Part shown: positions 29,435 to 39,059 of the stretch, one piece after another
Numbering within the stretch: position 1 is the stretch's first letter
Layout of the letters: the number at the start of each line of letters is the position of its first letter
Source of the DNA: Bacillota bacterium
GTDB taxonomy: Bacteria > Bacillota > Clostridia > Lachnospirales > Lachnospiraceae
Reading direction: 5' to 3'
Length of the DNA: 64,000 bases
NCBI GenBank assembly: GCA_023437365.1
Contig: JAEZGK010000077.1
Location: 1-64,000, forward strand
Made by a program: the position numbers and the translations under genes
The notes under the pieces: model-generated
Seen by the model: only the letters and a program-made list of their open reading frames with translations
Told to the model about the DNA's origin: nothing
The model's database searches: none

Positions 29435-31138
29435 ATGGAAAATAAAGAAGTGACAGAAGGAAAAGCAATGGAAACAGCAGAAAAGGAGACAGTTTCCAAG
29501 AACTTTATCGAAATGATTATTGATAAGGACTTAGAGGAAGGTAAGGTTAAGAGTATCGTAACCAGATTTCCGCCGGAGCCGAACGGCTATCTTCATATCG
29601 GACATGCGAAGTCCATTCTTTTAAATTATGGTTTGGCTAAGAAATACGGCGGGAAATTCAACCTTCGTTTTGATGATACGAACCCCACAAAGGAGAAGAC
29701 GGAATTTGTTGATTCCATCATTGAGGATGTGAAATGGGTCGGCGGTGACTTTGAAGACCGTCTATTTTTTGCTTCGGATTATTTTGAACAGATGTATGAA
29801 GGAGCTGTTAAGCTAATTAAAAAGGGAAAGGCTTTTGTGTGTGATTTGACTGCTGATGAAATCAGAGAATACAGAGGAACCCTGACGGAACCCGGCAAAA
29901 ACAGCCCTTACCGCGACCGTAGTATAGAAGAGAACCTAAGACTGTTTGAAGAGATGAAGGCAGGAATATATCCCGACGGCTCCAAGGTACTGCGTGCGAA
30001 AATCGATATGACCTCTCCGAATATCAATATGAGAGACCCGGTTATCTATCGAGTAGCAAGAATAACGCATCATAATACTGGTGATCAATGGTGTATATAT
30101 CCGATGTATGATTTTGCACATCCGATTGAGGATGCGATCGAAGGAGTTACACATTCAATCTGTACCTTGGAATTTGAAGATCACCGTCCTCTGTATGACT
30201 GGGTGGTGCGCGAATTGGAATATGAGTGTCCGCCGAAGCAGATTGAATTTGCTAAGATGTACCTTACCAATGTGATTACAGGAAAGAGATATATCAAGAG
30301 ACTTGTTGAGGATGGGATCGTAGATGGATGGGATGATCCAAGATTGGTGTCCATCAGCGCCTTAAGACGACGTGGGTTCACACCCGAATCCCTCCAGATG
30401 TTTATGGAGCTGTGCGGCGTCTCCAAGAGCCAGAGCTCAGTGGATTACAGTATGCTGGAATACTGCATCAGAGAGGATTTAAAGCTAAAGCGCCCCAGAA
30501 TTATGGCGGTGCTTGATCCGATTAAGCTGATTATCACGAATTATCCGGAGGATCAGATTGAGTACCTGGAAGCACTTAATAATCAGGAGAACGAGGAGAT
30601 GGGTGTCAGACAGGTGCCTTTTGGCAGGGAGTTATATATCGAGCGTGACGATTTTATGATTGAACCGCCGAAGAAGTACTTCAGACTTTTCCCCGGCAAT
30701 GAAGTACGCCTGATGAATGCTTATTTTGTGACCTGTCAGGATTATGTCACTGATGAGTACGGTAAAGTAACCGAAATTCATTGTACCTATGATCCGGAGA
30801 CCAAGAGCGGTTCCGGCTTCAATGCCCGTAAGGTAAAGGGTACCATTCACTGGGTGGCAGCACAGACAGCCATCAAGGCAGAGGTTAGGCTGTATGAGAA
30901 CATTGTCGATGAGGAAAAGGGCGTCTACAATGAGGACGGTAGTCTGAACTTAAACCCGAATTCTATTACAGTATTGAAGGAATGCTTTATAGAGCCCAGT
31001 ATCCGGGGAGCGAAGGCACCGGATAGCTTCCAATTCTTAAGACAGGGCTTCTTCTGTCTGGATAGTAAGGATTCGACGGAGGAGATGCCTGTATTTAACC
31101 GGATTGTATCATTGAAGAGTTCCTATAAGCCGGAATAG
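29435..31138 (+). CDS. glnS: Glutaminyl-tRNA synthetase
   Basis: 567 residues, class I synthetase. The HIGH motif is in 'FPPEPNGYLHIGHAKSI', with family blocks 'NLRFDDTNP', 'YPMYDFAHPIEDAIEGVTHS' and 'WDDPRLVSISALRRRG', plus an anticodon-binding beta-barrel C-terminus. Where E. coli GlnRS has VMSKRKL, this protein has 'VITGKRYIKRLVEDG', so the KMSKS loop is degenerate. ATG 29435 has AGGAGG 7 nt upstream; the in-frame ATGs at 29348 and 29354 lack an RBS. It charges tRNA-Gln directly. Confidence 0.93.
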   Translation: MENKEVTEGKAMETAEKETVSKNFIEMIIDKDLEEGKVKSIVTRFPPEPNGYLHIGHAKSILLNYGLAKKYGGKFNLRFDDTNPTKEKTEFVDSIIEDVKWVGGDFEDRLFFASDYFEQMYEGAVKLIKKGKAFVCDLTADEIREYRGTLTEPGKNSPYRDRSIEENLRLFEEMKAGIYPDGSKVLRAKIDMTSPNINMRDPVIYRVARITHHNTGDQWCIYPMYDFAHPIEDAIEGVTHSICTLEFEDHRPLYDWVVRELEYECPPKQIEFAKMYLTNVITGKRYIKRLVEDGIVDGWDDPRLVSISALRRRGFTPESLQMFMELCGVSKSQSSVDYSMLEYCIREDLKLKRPRIMAVLDPIKLIITNYPEDQIEYLEALNNQENEEMGVRQVPFGRELYIERDDFMIEPPKKYFRLFPGNEVRLMNAYFVTCQDYVTDEYGKVTEIHCTYDPETKSGSGFNARKVKGTIHWVAAQTAIKAEVRLYENIVDEEKGVYNEDGSLNLNPNSITVLKECFIEPSIRGAKAPDSFQFLRQGFFCLDSKDSTEEMPVFNRIVSLKSSYKPE

Positions 31139-31223
31139 CTTATACGACATTTTGTCCGAAGGTGTGGTTGCTAACATTCAAGAATAGATTAACTAAAGAA
31201 TACAACGGAAATGAGGGATAACA

Positions 31224-32069
31224 GTGGCTAATTTATTTTCAGGATTAGAGGCATTCGGATTAGGTAACCTGTCCGAGATGAATGTTTATGAAGAGAAAGA
31301 GAAAGAGGCGGCTGGGAAGACGGATGATAAAGAGAAGCCGACTTTTCAAGAAGAGGATATCATATTTGATAAAACCTTTACCTGCCCTGTCTGCGACCAG
31401 GAGTTTAGAACTAAGCAGGTTAAATCGGGAAAAGTAAAGCTGCTCAGTCTGGATCCGGATTTACGTCCGGTCTATCAGTTCATGGACCCATTAAAGTATG
31501 ATTCAATCGTTTGTCCCAACTGCGGCTTTGCTGCATTAAACCGTTTCTTCAAATATGTTACGGGTACACAGGCGCAGCTGATCAAGAAGAACATTTCGGT
31601 TAATTTTAAGGGAATCAAAGAAACTGCTCCTGCCTTTACCTATGATGATGCCCTTGCCAGACATAAGTTGGCCTTGGTGAATGCTATTGTTAAGAAGTCA
31701 AAGACCTCAGAACGGGCTTATACTTGTCTGAAGACCGCATGGATACTCAGAGGGAAAGCTGAGAATCTACCAAAGGATACACCGGATTATATGAAGCAGG
31801 TAGAAGCCATGGAGAAGGAAGAGTTGGATTTTATCAGCAAAGCATATGTAGGCTTTGACGAAGCCTTTAGTACCGAGACTTTTCCTTTATGCGGCATGGA
31901 TGAAAGCACCATGACTCTGCTTATGGCAGAGCTGGCAAGAAGGATCGGTAAATACGACGAGGCCAGCAGATGGATTTCCAGAGTGCTGATATCCAAGGAA
32001 GCCAATGATCGAATCAAAGATAAAGCACGAGAAATTAAGGAAAAGATCAAGGAGCAAAAAACCACATAA
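31224..32069 (+). CDS. DUF2225 zinc-ribbon protein
   Basis: 281 residues starting with GTG (GAGGGAT upstream). Two CxxC knuckles, 'FTCPVCDQEF' and 'SIVCPNCGFAAL', flank the 'LLSLDPDLRPVYQFMDPLKYD' segment typical of DUF2225, followed by a helical TPR-like half. A zinc-binding cytoplasmic protein of unknown role. It is followed after 15 nt by a second Cys-rich protein, DUF6062, so the two likely act together. Confidence 0.8.
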   Translation: MANLFSGLEAFGLGNLSEMNVYEEKEKEAAGKTDDKEKPTFQEEDIIFDKTFTCPVCDQEFRTKQVKSGKVKLLSLDPDLRPVYQFMDPLKYDSIVCPNCGFAALNRFFKYVTGTQAQLIKKNISVNFKGIKETAPAFTYDDALARHKLALVNAIVKKSKTSERAYTCLKTAWILRGKAENLPKDTPDYMKQVEAMEKEELDFISKAYVGFDEAFSTETFPLCGMDESTMTLLMAELARRIGKYDEASRWISRVLISKEANDRIKDKAREIKEKIKEQKTT

Positions 32070-32084
32070 AGGCAGGATGACATT

Positions 32085-32792
32085 TTGAAGGAAAAACTAT
32101 ATACCATTCCGGTGAATGACGCATTTGATACAGACTGCGAATGTCCGGTCTGCGCAATGGCTCAGAAGCTGGAAGCGGGAGCGATCGAATTTACAATGGG
32201 ACCAAGCTATATGGAGGATGATGTCAGGGAAATGACATCGAGGCTTGGATTTTGTGAAAAACATCTCGGTATGCTGTATCAGAACCAGAACCGTCTCGGA
32301 CTGGCATTGATATTGCAATCACAGATGGACAAGCTGATGAAGGATGTCGAGAAGCTGACCGCAGCGGAGGTTTTACCTGCTTCGTCGTCTATATTTCGTA
32401 AGAAGCTTGCTCCTGCAAGGCTGACAGAACATCTGCATGAGCTTGACGGAACCTGCTTTATCTGTGACAAGATTGATCGGACCCTGGAACGATATATTGC
32501 GACTATATTTCATCTTTATCATACCAGTGAAGAATTTTGCAGCAAGCTGTCTGAATGCAAGGGTTTTTGCACAAGTCATTACGCAGCTCTTTATGAGGCG
32601 GCGCCGAAGTTTTTGAACGGCGAAGAGCTTTCCCGTTTTATGAAGCTTCTGAATAAGCTATATCTGGAGAATATGAAGCGGGTCAGAGAGGATCTGGAGT
32701 GGTTCATCAATAAATTTGATTACCGTTACCAGGAGGAGCCCTGGAAGAATGCAAAGGATGCTCTCCCCAGAACAATCCAGAAGCTATGTTAG
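32085..32792 (+). CDS. DUF6062 Cys-rich protein
   Basis: 235 residues, TTG start with AGGATG upstream. Cys pairs occur at 'CECPVCAMAQ', 'LGFCEKHLGML', 'TCFICDKIDRTL' and 'KGFCTSHYAALY', i.e. two copies of a CxxC ... CxxH-like pattern, as in DUF6062 proteins of Clostridia. It is probably a duplicated metal-binding fold. Function unknown; coupled to the DUF2225 gene. Confidence 0.75.
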   Translation: MKEKLYTIPVNDAFDTDCECPVCAMAQKLEAGAIEFTMGPSYMEDDVREMTSRLGFCEKHLGMLYQNQNRLGLALILQSQMDKLMKDVEKLTAAEVLPASSSIFRKKLAPARLTEHLHELDGTCFICDKIDRTLERYIATIFHLYHTSEEFCSKLSECKGFCTSHYAALYEAAPKFLNGEELSRFMKLLNKLYLENMKRVREDLEWFINKFDYRYQEEPWKNAKDALPRTIQKLC

Positions 32793-32869
32793 GTATATAA
32801 TACCTGACTTGGAATATACTATTGATATGGACTATGCTATATTATTGCATAACCGTGGATAATGGTTTA

Positions 32870-32903
32870 AAAAGTTATTACCCTAAGAGTAATAACTTTT
32901 TCT
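32870..32903 (+). terminator. Terminator of the DUF2225-DUF6062 unit
   Basis: AAAAGTTATTAC pairs with GTAATAACTTTT, then TCTTT. Confidence 0.75.
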
Positions 32904-33034
32904 TTGCTATCTCATTAGCTGAATGAAATTTGCCAGGGAAAAGTTAAAATTAAGAAAAAATGAGAAAACTTGAGAAAAGAAGAGATGGAAAGAGAGATTA
33001 TTAAATTTGCTAGAGAATTTGAAAGGAAATAGGG

Positions 33035-33063
33035 TTGCACTTTAAAAGCAAATTTACTAATAT
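33035..33063 (+). promoter_or_regulatory. Sigma-A promoter of groESL
   Basis: TTGCAC (33035-33040), 17 bp, TAATAT (33058-33063), directly upstream of the CIRCE element. Confidence 0.7.
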
Positions 33064-33073
33064 AATAACCAGG

Positions 33074-33100
33074 TTAGCACTCATCAGCAAAGAGTGCTAA
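33074..33100. promoter_or_regulatory. CIRCE element (HrcA operator)
   Basis: TTAGCACTC, 9 bp, GAGTGCTAA: a perfect match to the consensus. It lies at and just after the predicted groESL start, so heat-shock control by HrcA is expected. Confidence 0.97.
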
Positions 33101-33157
33101 TAATCACAAAAAGATACAATCTATTGTAAGAATGAAATTTGAAGGAGGAATTACGAA

Positions 33158-33445
33158 ATGAAGTTAGTACCATTAGGAGATAAGGTAGTATTAAAGCAGT
33201 TGGTTGCCGAAGAAACAACAAAATCAGGTATTGTATTACCGGGTCAGGCGAAAGAGAAACCCCAGCAGGCATCTGTTGTTGCAGTCGGTCCTGGCGGAAT
33301 GGTTGACGGCAAGGAAGTGGTGATGCAGGTGAAGGTAGGCGATAAGGTAATTTATTCAAAGTATGCCGGAACCGAAGTAAAGCTTGAGGATGAGGAATTC
33401 ATTATCGTAAAACAAAATGATATTGTTGCAGTAGTAGAAGACTAA
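33158..33445 (+). CDS. groES: Co-chaperonin GroES
   Basis: 95 residues, standard Cpn10 length. 'LVPLGDKVVLKQL' opens the protein, the mobile loop is 'EETTKSGIVLPGQAKEKP', and 'VGDKVIYSKYAGTEVK' and 'IVKQNDIVAVVE' follow. It forms the heptameric lid of GroEL. AAGGAGG lies upstream of the ATG; groEL follows after 20 nt. Confidence 0.98.
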   Translation: MKLVPLGDKVVLKQLVAEETTKSGIVLPGQAKEKPQQASVVAVGPGGMVDGKEVVMQVKVGDKVIYSKYAGTEVKLEDEEFIIVKQNDIVAVVED

Positions 33446-33465
33446 TTAAAAGGAGAGATATTACC

Positions 33466-35088
33466 ATGGCAAAGGAAATCAAATATGGCGCAGAAGCCAG
33501 AGCAGCCCTTGAGGTTGGTGCGAATAAATTAGCAAATACAGTAAAGGTTACCCTTGGACCTAAGGGAAGAAATGTAGTTCTTGATAAATCCTTCGGAGCT
33601 CCGCTCATCACCAATGACGGTGTTACCATTGCAAAGGAAATTGAGTTAGAAGATCCTTTTGAGAATATGGGTGCTCAGCTTGTAAAAGAAGTTGCTACAA
33701 AGACCAACGATGTTGCCGGTGACGGTACCACTACCGCAACTGTTCTTGCACAGGCAATGATCACTGAGGGTATTAAGAACCTGGCAGCAGGTGCTAACCC
33801 GATTATCTTAAGAAAAGGTATGAAGAAAGCTACCGAAGTTGCTGTAGATTCTATCTTAAAGATGAGCTCCACCTTAAAGGGCAAGGAGCAGATTGCCAGA
33901 GTAGCTGCAATCTCCGCAGGAGACGACGAAGTAGGTCAGCTGGTTGCTGATGCTATGGAGAAGGTATCCAATGACGGTGTTATCACCATCGAAGAATCAA
34001 AGACGATGAAGACTGAGCTTGACTTAGTAGAAGGTATGCAGTTTGACCGTGGTTATGTGTCCGCTTATATGTGCACCGATATGGATAAGATGGAAGCAAA
34101 CCTTGAGAATCCATATATCCTGATTACCGATAAGAAGATCTCCAACATTCAGGAAATCTTACCAGTCCTGGAGCAGATTGTCCAGACAGGAGCAAGATTA
34201 CTTATCATTGCTGAGGATGTAGAGGGTGAAGCTCTTACAACTTTAGTGCTCAATAAATTAAGAGGTACCTTTATCGCAGTGGCTGTAAAGGCACCCGGTT
34301 ATGGCGACAGAAGAAAGGCTATGCTTCAGGATATCGCTATCTTAACCGGCGGTACAGTGATCTCCGATGAGTTAGGTCTTGATCTTAAGGAAGCCACCTT
34401 AGAGCAGTTAGGCCGTGCAAAATCCGTTAAGGTACAGAAGGAAAATACGATTATTGTTGACGGCGAAGGCAATAAGGATGAGATTGCTCAGAGAATTAGC
34501 CAGATTAAGGCTCAGATTGAAGAGACCACCTCTGAATTCGATAAAGAGAAGTTACAGGAAAGACTTGCTAAGCTTGCCGGTGGTGTAGCAGTAATCAGAG
34601 TAGGTGCAGCTACAGAGACCGAGATGAAAGAGAATAAGCTTCGTATGGAAGACGCTCTTGCAGCTACCAGAGCAGCGGTAGAGGAAGGCATTGTTGCAGG
34701 CGGCGGCTCCGCATATATTCATGCTTCCAAGGAAGTTGCTAAATTTGCAGAAACCTTACACGGTGATGAGAAGACCGGCGCTAATATCATCTTAAAGGCT
34801 CTGGAATCCCCGTTAAACTGCATTGTAAATAATGCAGGTATGGAAGGTGCTGTTGTCATCAGCAAGGTAAAGGAAAGCAAGTCCGGTGTTGGCTTTGATG
34901 TACTAGCTGAGGATTATGTGGATATGGTTCAGGCTGGTATTCTTGATCCTACCAAGGTTACAAGAAGTGCACTTCAGAACGCTACCAGTGTTGCCTCCAC
35001 CTTATTAACTACAGAATCCGTAGTTGCCTCCATTAAGTCCAACGAGCCTGCTATGCCTGCAGGTGCCGGCGGAATGGGCATGATGTAA
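33466..35088 (+). CDS. groEL: Chaperonin GroEL
   Basis: 540 residues. All chaperonin blocks are present ('VTLGPKGRNVVLDKSFGAP', 'NDVAGDGTTTATVLAQAM', 'AAVEEGIVAGGGSAYIH'), including the ATP-site 'GDGTT', and the tail is Gly/Met-rich ('GAGGMGMM'). It forms the 14-mer folding chamber with GroES. Codon use is highly biased, as expected for an abundant protein. Confidence 0.99.
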   Translation: MAKEIKYGAEARAALEVGANKLANTVKVTLGPKGRNVVLDKSFGAPLITNDGVTIAKEIELEDPFENMGAQLVKEVATKTNDVAGDGTTTATVLAQAMITEGIKNLAAGANPIILRKGMKKATEVAVDSILKMSSTLKGKEQIARVAAISAGDDEVGQLVADAMEKVSNDGVITIEESKTMKTELDLVEGMQFDRGYVSAYMCTDMDKMEANLENPYILITDKKISNIQEILPVLEQIVQTGARLLIIAEDVEGEALTTLVLNKLRGTFIAVAVKAPGYGDRRKAMLQDIAILTGGTVISDELGLDLKEATLEQLGRAKSVKVQKENTIIVDGEGNKDEIAQRISQIKAQIEETTSEFDKEKLQERLAKLAGGVAVIRVGAATETEMKENKLRMEDALAATRAAVEEGIVAGGGSAYIHASKEVAKFAETLHGDEKTGANIILKALESPLNCIVNNAGMEGAVVISKVKESKSGVGFDVLAEDYVDMVQAGILDPTKVTRSALQNATSVASTLLTTESVVASIKSNEPAMPAGAGGMGMM

Positions 35089-35097
35089 TAAATAATA

Positions 35098-35149
35098 AAG
35101 CCTGCATCCGAGTTGTAGCCGTCTAATGAGCGGCAGTGGATGCAGGCTT
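35098..35149 (+). terminator. Terminator of groESL
   Basis: AAGCCTGCATCC pairs with GGATGCAGGCTT, followed by ATTTGTT. Confidence 0.75.
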
Positions 35150-35179
35150 ATTTGTTATGACAATTTAATTCGACCAGGT

Positions 35180-36319
35180 TTAATTAACCTCGGAACAGAT
35201 TGTGTCAAATTCGACCTGAACTGATTTCAAATGATTCCGGATATGCAGCTTCTGAGGACAAGCTTCCTCACATTGACCGCATTCAATACAGTTCTTCGCT
35301 TTCTTTCCTTCTTCAAAATTAAAGGTCCATTGCCACTTCATTTCACTCTTGTTAGCATAACGGCCATAATCATTCCATAAAGCAAAGCTTCTCGGAATAT
35401 CTACACCGGCAGGGCAGGGCATACAATAACCGCAACCGGTACAACCGTTTTTCACCAAACTACGGAAAATCTCTGCAACTATCTTTACTGCCTTCTGTTC
35501 CTCGCTATTTAAAGGAAGGAAAGCTTGAAAGGTTGCAAGATTATCCGCAACCTGCTCTTCATCGGACATTCCGCTTAAGATCACCTTAACATTCGGTAGA
35601 GAACCTACCCAGCGTAAAGCCCAGGAAGCCGGGGATTTACCAGGGTTAAGTGATTCGAAATAAGGTACTGCATTGATAGGAAGCTTCGCTATGGACCCTC
35701 CCTTAATCGGTTCCATAATGATGAGCGGTACATTCAGTTCCTCTGTGAGAGCATAACCCTTCATTCCGGCCTGAGTCTCTGTATCCATATAGTTCAACTG
35801 TATCTGACAGAAATCCCAATCTCTGAATTTCAGGATATGTTCTAAGGTTTCATACTCATCATGGAAAGAGAAGCCTAGGAATCTAATCTTTCCTTCAGCC
35901 TTTAATCCCTCCAGATAATCGATGACACCAAGCTTTACCATGTTTTCAAACATTTCACGGTTAAAGGAATGCAATAGATAAAAATCGATATAATTCTTAT
36001 GAAGCTTTTCTAATTGCTCGTGAAAAATTCTCTCAGCATCTGCAACAGAATGAACATCCCAGATCGGAAGCTTCGTAGCCAGGTAATAAGAGCTTCGGTC
36101 ATACTTATCAAGTACTTTACCGGTAAAAATCTCGCTTTTACCTCCATGGTAGACATATGCAGTATCAAAGTAATTTACACCACTGGCATAAGCCTCATCA
36201 ATCATCTTCTCGGAGCGGACTTCGTCAATGTCCCCATTCTTATCCAGGGGGAAACGCATACAGCCAAAGCCAAGCAGCGATGTTGTTATCCCCAATTTAT
36301 CAATTTTACGATATTCCAT
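35180..36319 (-). CDS. Aldo/keto reductase with C-terminal 2[4Fe-4S] domain
   Basis: 379 residues. The AKR barrel has 'GFGCMRFPL', catalytic Asp/Tyr in 'NYFDTAYVYHGGKSE', Lys in 'YLATKLP' and His in 'DFYLLHSFN'. The C-terminal extension (about 290-379) has two CxxCxxC..CP clusters ('CTGCGYCMPCPAG', 'CIECGQCEEACPQ'), as in anaerobe-specific Fe-S aldo/keto reductases. A redox enzyme of the cytoplasm; substrate unknown. AGGAGG lies 8 nt before the ATG. Divergent from a MocR-type regulator 246 bp away, a plausible regulator-target pair. Confidence 0.9.
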   Translation of the reverse strand: MEYRKIDKLGITTSLLGFGCMRFPLDKNGDIDEVRSEKMIDEAYASGVNYFDTAYVYHGGKSEIFTGKVLDKYDRSSYYLATKLPIWDVHSVADAERIFHEQLEKLHKNYIDFYLLHSFNREMFENMVKLGVIDYLEGLKAEGKIRFLGFSFHDEYETLEHILKFRDWDFCQIQLNYMDTETQAGMKGYALTEELNVPLIIMEPIKGGSIAKLPINAVPYFESLNPGKSPASWALRWVGSLPNVKVILSGMSDEEQVADNLATFQAFLPLNSEEQKAVKIVAEIFRSLVKNGCTGCGYCMPCPAGVDIPRSFALWNDYGRYANKSEMKWQWTFNFEEGKKAKNCIECGQCEEACPQKLHIRNHLKSVQVEFDTICSEVN

Positions 36320-36565
36320 ACTTTCTACCTCCTAAAATCAAAAATATCGGAGCGAATCCATAGAAAGGATTGCGAACCTGATAATGTTATTATATAATTT
36401 TAATTGATACTTAAAAGTGCCAATAAAAGACATTTTTTTAGGAACCAATTAGGAATTATTACAGATCAACTGCAGTAGGCACCATCGCTATTCAACACGT
36501 CTGTTATCAGAAGTTTTCTAGCTTTGATTACTTCTGAATTCGGTATATGATCAGGAGGAGCAACT

Positions 36566-37948
36566 ATGTTCGGTTTTAAGATTGACCGTACCTCTGTACA
36601 ATCCATTGCGTTGCAGCTGGAGAATCAGATTCGGGATGCAATATTGTGGGGGGAACTGAAAGCGGGAGACAGCCTGCCTCCAACCAGAACGATGGCAAAG
36701 GATTTGCAGATCGCCCGTAATACTGTAATACAGGCTTATGAGCAGCTGATTGCGGAAGGTTATCTGATTAGCAGAGAAGGAGCAGGAACCTATGTGGCAG
36801 AAATCGGAAAGCTTCCTTTACAGAAGCTTATACCATATCATCTGAAAAAAGAAACGCCTGAGAGGCAGGACAGAATTGTCTTTGATGCCGGTAGTCCGGA
36901 TATCGGTGCTTTTCCCAGAATACAATGGGCAAAGCTCTTGAAGGAAGCTTGCCTGGAGGCAGAGGACCAAGCATTCGCCTATCATTATTATTCAGGTTAT
37001 CCGAAGCTGAAACAGGCGATCCGTGATTATGTTTATCGTATGAAGGGGATACGCTGTGAGGAGGAGCAGATCATCATCGTTCCGGGAGCAGCGGGAGGAC
37101 TAGAGATACTGGCAAAGGTATTTGAGAGAAAAAAGAATAGAATTGTAATAGAGGACCCCTGCATCCATTTCGTTAAAAAAATTTTTACTGATCATAAATA
37201 TGAGCTGTGTCCGATCAAAGTGGATGGACAGGGAATGGATATGGAAAACCTGCGAAAGCTTGATGCTGTTGACTTGATCTATGTTGTTCCCTCCCATCAG
37301 TATCCTCTTGGAGGAGTATTTCCCGCTCCCGGGCGCATCTCTTTGCTGCAGTACGCCAGCGATAAAAATACCTATATTATAGAAGATGATTATGACAGTG
37401 AATTTCGATATAAAGGAGAGGCATTGCAGGCACTTCGGAATTTAAATCAGGAACGTGTGATTTATATCGGGAGCTTCAGTAAGATCTTTACACCTGCTCT
37501 GAGAATGGGGTACATGATATTACCCGCACATTTGTGTGAGGCGGCAGTTTACGAGCTTCAGGAATCGAATCTCTGGGTAAATCCTATAGAACAGCATGCT
37601 ATGGCAGAATTTATGAACCGAAGATTGATGGACAGGCATATCTATAAGATGCGTAAGCTATATGAGCATAAACGTCTTCATCTGATACGCTGCTTGGAGG
37701 AGGCCTTTGGAGATAATATCAGCGTCTCCGGAGAATATGCAGGACTTCATCTGCTGGTCAGCTTCAAGCGGGAGCTTACAGAGACGGATAGAAGGAATAT
37801 GGAGGAGCAGAAAATTGATGTGGATTATGTAGAGGATCATACGCTGGTCAAGGGAAGGCATGTCAATCGGATCGTGCTTGGTTATGGAGGACTGAGTCTG
37901 GCACAGATTACCGAAGGTATACAAAGGCTCAAGAGAGCGCTGGAGTAA
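36566..37948 (+). CDS. MocR/PdxR-type GntR regulator with aminotransferase domain
   Basis: 460 residues. An N-terminal GntR winged HTH (about 10-80, 'LPPTRTMAKDLQIARNTVIQAYEQLIAEGYL') is linked to a fold-type-I aminotransferase domain with 'FAYHYYSGYPKLKQAI', 'YIIEDDYDSEFRY' and PLP-Lys in 'YIGSFSKIFTPALRMGY'. MocR proteins bind PLP and an amino compound to sense vitamin B6 or amino-acid status. AGGAGGAG lies before the ATG. No pdxST is nearby; the divergent Fe-S reductase may be its target. Confidence 0.88.
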   Translation: MFGFKIDRTSVQSIALQLENQIRDAILWGELKAGDSLPPTRTMAKDLQIARNTVIQAYEQLIAEGYLISREGAGTYVAEIGKLPLQKLIPYHLKKETPERQDRIVFDAGSPDIGAFPRIQWAKLLKEACLEAEDQAFAYHYYSGYPKLKQAIRDYVYRMKGIRCEEEQIIIVPGAAGGLEILAKVFERKKNRIVIEDPCIHFVKKIFTDHKYELCPIKVDGQGMDMENLRKLDAVDLIYVVPSHQYPLGGVFPAPGRISLLQYASDKNTYIIEDDYDSEFRYKGEALQALRNLNQERVIYIGSFSKIFTPALRMGYMILPAHLCEAAVYELQESNLWVNPIEQHAMAEFMNRRLMDRHIYKMRKLYEHKRLHLIRCLEEAFGDNISVSGEYAGLHLLVSFKRELTETDRRNMEEQKIDVDYVEDHTLVKGRHVNRIVLGYGGLSLAQITEGIQRLKRALE

Positions 37949-37984
37949 CTCATTGGTCTATAGAAGATGCTTTTTCAAAACTTC

Positions 37985-38719
37985 TTAGTTATAGTATTCA
38001 TCAATACCGTCGCAGATGCCCTGAACCAGCTTATCCTGATACTCTTCAGTCTGCATCAGCTTGTCTTCCTTCTTGTTGGTCATATAGCCCATCTCAATGA
38101 TGGTTACCGGAAGCTTGCACCAGTTGATGCCGCTCATGTCATCTCTTGCTATGGTGCCCCGGTTCTTTGCACCTGTAGCGTCACACATCGCGTTTACGAT
38201 AGCCTCTGACAAAGCCTTACTAGCCTTACTTAATTCGGATACATACGGATTATTCTTTGAGGGGTAGAGCGTACTGGTTCCATGAACCTCCGGATCTGTG
38301 GAGCCATCCGCATGGATACGGATGAAAATATCAGCACCGCTTTTATTAGCGATTTCGGCACGTTCCTTATTGCTTAAGTTAACTTTATTCTTATCGCGAA
38401 TCATAGTTACATCATAGCCCCGGTTCAATAATTCTTCCCGGATCTTCTTGGCTATGATCAGAGTTAATTTATATTCCGGTACCTTTGTATAGGTACCCTG
38501 GGTTCCGGAGGATACCTTAGCCTTCATTACTTTTGCTCCGGGTCCGATCGGCTCCGTCTCATAATTACCCTTCCTTTGGTGCCCTGCATCGATGGCGACC
38601 ATGATTTTCCCGGCTTCCTTCTTGCTTACGGCAGCCTTTACTGCTGACTGGGAGAAGGCGGTTAAGGGTAATGTTGTGATTATAAGCATAATAATGATGG
38701 CTGACAGCTTTTTTTTCAT
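37985..38719 (-). CDS. Secreted N-acetylmuramoyl-L-alanine amidase (Amidase_3)
   Basis: 244 residues. A signal peptide (about 1-28, 'LSAIIIMLIITTLPLTAFS') is followed by the Amidase_3 domain. Zinc ligands are His in 'IDAGHQRKGNYETEP', Glu in the following 'EPIGP', and His in 'IFIRIHADGS'; the catalytic Glu is in 'VTIIEMGYMTNKKED'. It cleaves the stem peptide from MurNAc. AGGAGG lies 8 nt before the ATG. It stands alone and converges on the MocR gene. Confidence 0.9.
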   Translation of the reverse strand: MKKKLSAIIIMLIITTLPLTAFSQSAVKAAVSKKEAGKIMVAIDAGHQRKGNYETEPIGPGAKVMKAKVSSGTQGTYTKVPEYKLTLIIAKKIREELLNRGYDVTMIRDKNKVNLSNKERAEIANKSGADIFIRIHADGSTDPEVHGTSTLYPSKNNPYVSELSKASKALSEAIVNAMCDATGAKNRGTIARDDMSGINWCKLPVTIIEMGYMTNKKEDKLMQTEEYQDKLVQGICDGIDEYYN

Positions 38720-38875
38720 CAGGACCTCCTGAACAATTAAGAATAATACTCATCTATAACTTACATTTATTATAAGGAAGGATAGCGATAAAAGCAAGGT
38801 GATTTAGGAAGATCAGAGCAGCGCTTCCTGAGGGATATCAGTATCACTTGAATAATTCTTAATTTTTAATATGTT

Positions 38876-38990
38876 ATGCTATATCATTGATAATTATTAT
38901 GTTATATCATGGATAATTTATTATACTATATCATTGATAATTATTATATTATATCATTGATAATTTATTATGTTATATCATGGATAATTC
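38876..38990. repeat. AT-rich tandem repeat, five units of 23-24 bp
   Basis: The unit ATRYTATATCATTGATAATT plus ATT repeats between the divergent amidase and thiT genes, ending directly at the thiT promoter. It contains small inverted repeats (TTATCA/TGATAA type). Confidence 0.85.
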
Positions 38991-38992
38991 TA

Positions 38993-39021
38993 TTGACACA
39001 GCAGCAGAAATTGTATATGAT
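38993..39021 (+). promoter_or_regulatory. Sigma-A promoter of thiT
   Basis: TTGACA (38993-38998), 17 bp, TATGAT (39016-39021). Confidence 0.75.
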
Positions 39022-39059
39022 AGTGCCGTAATTAATATACATACGAATAATTATTAATG

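Noticed and set aside
36014..36397. 127-codon + frame opposite the aldo/keto reductase
   Set aside because: Shadow frame, low protein-likeness, no RBS.
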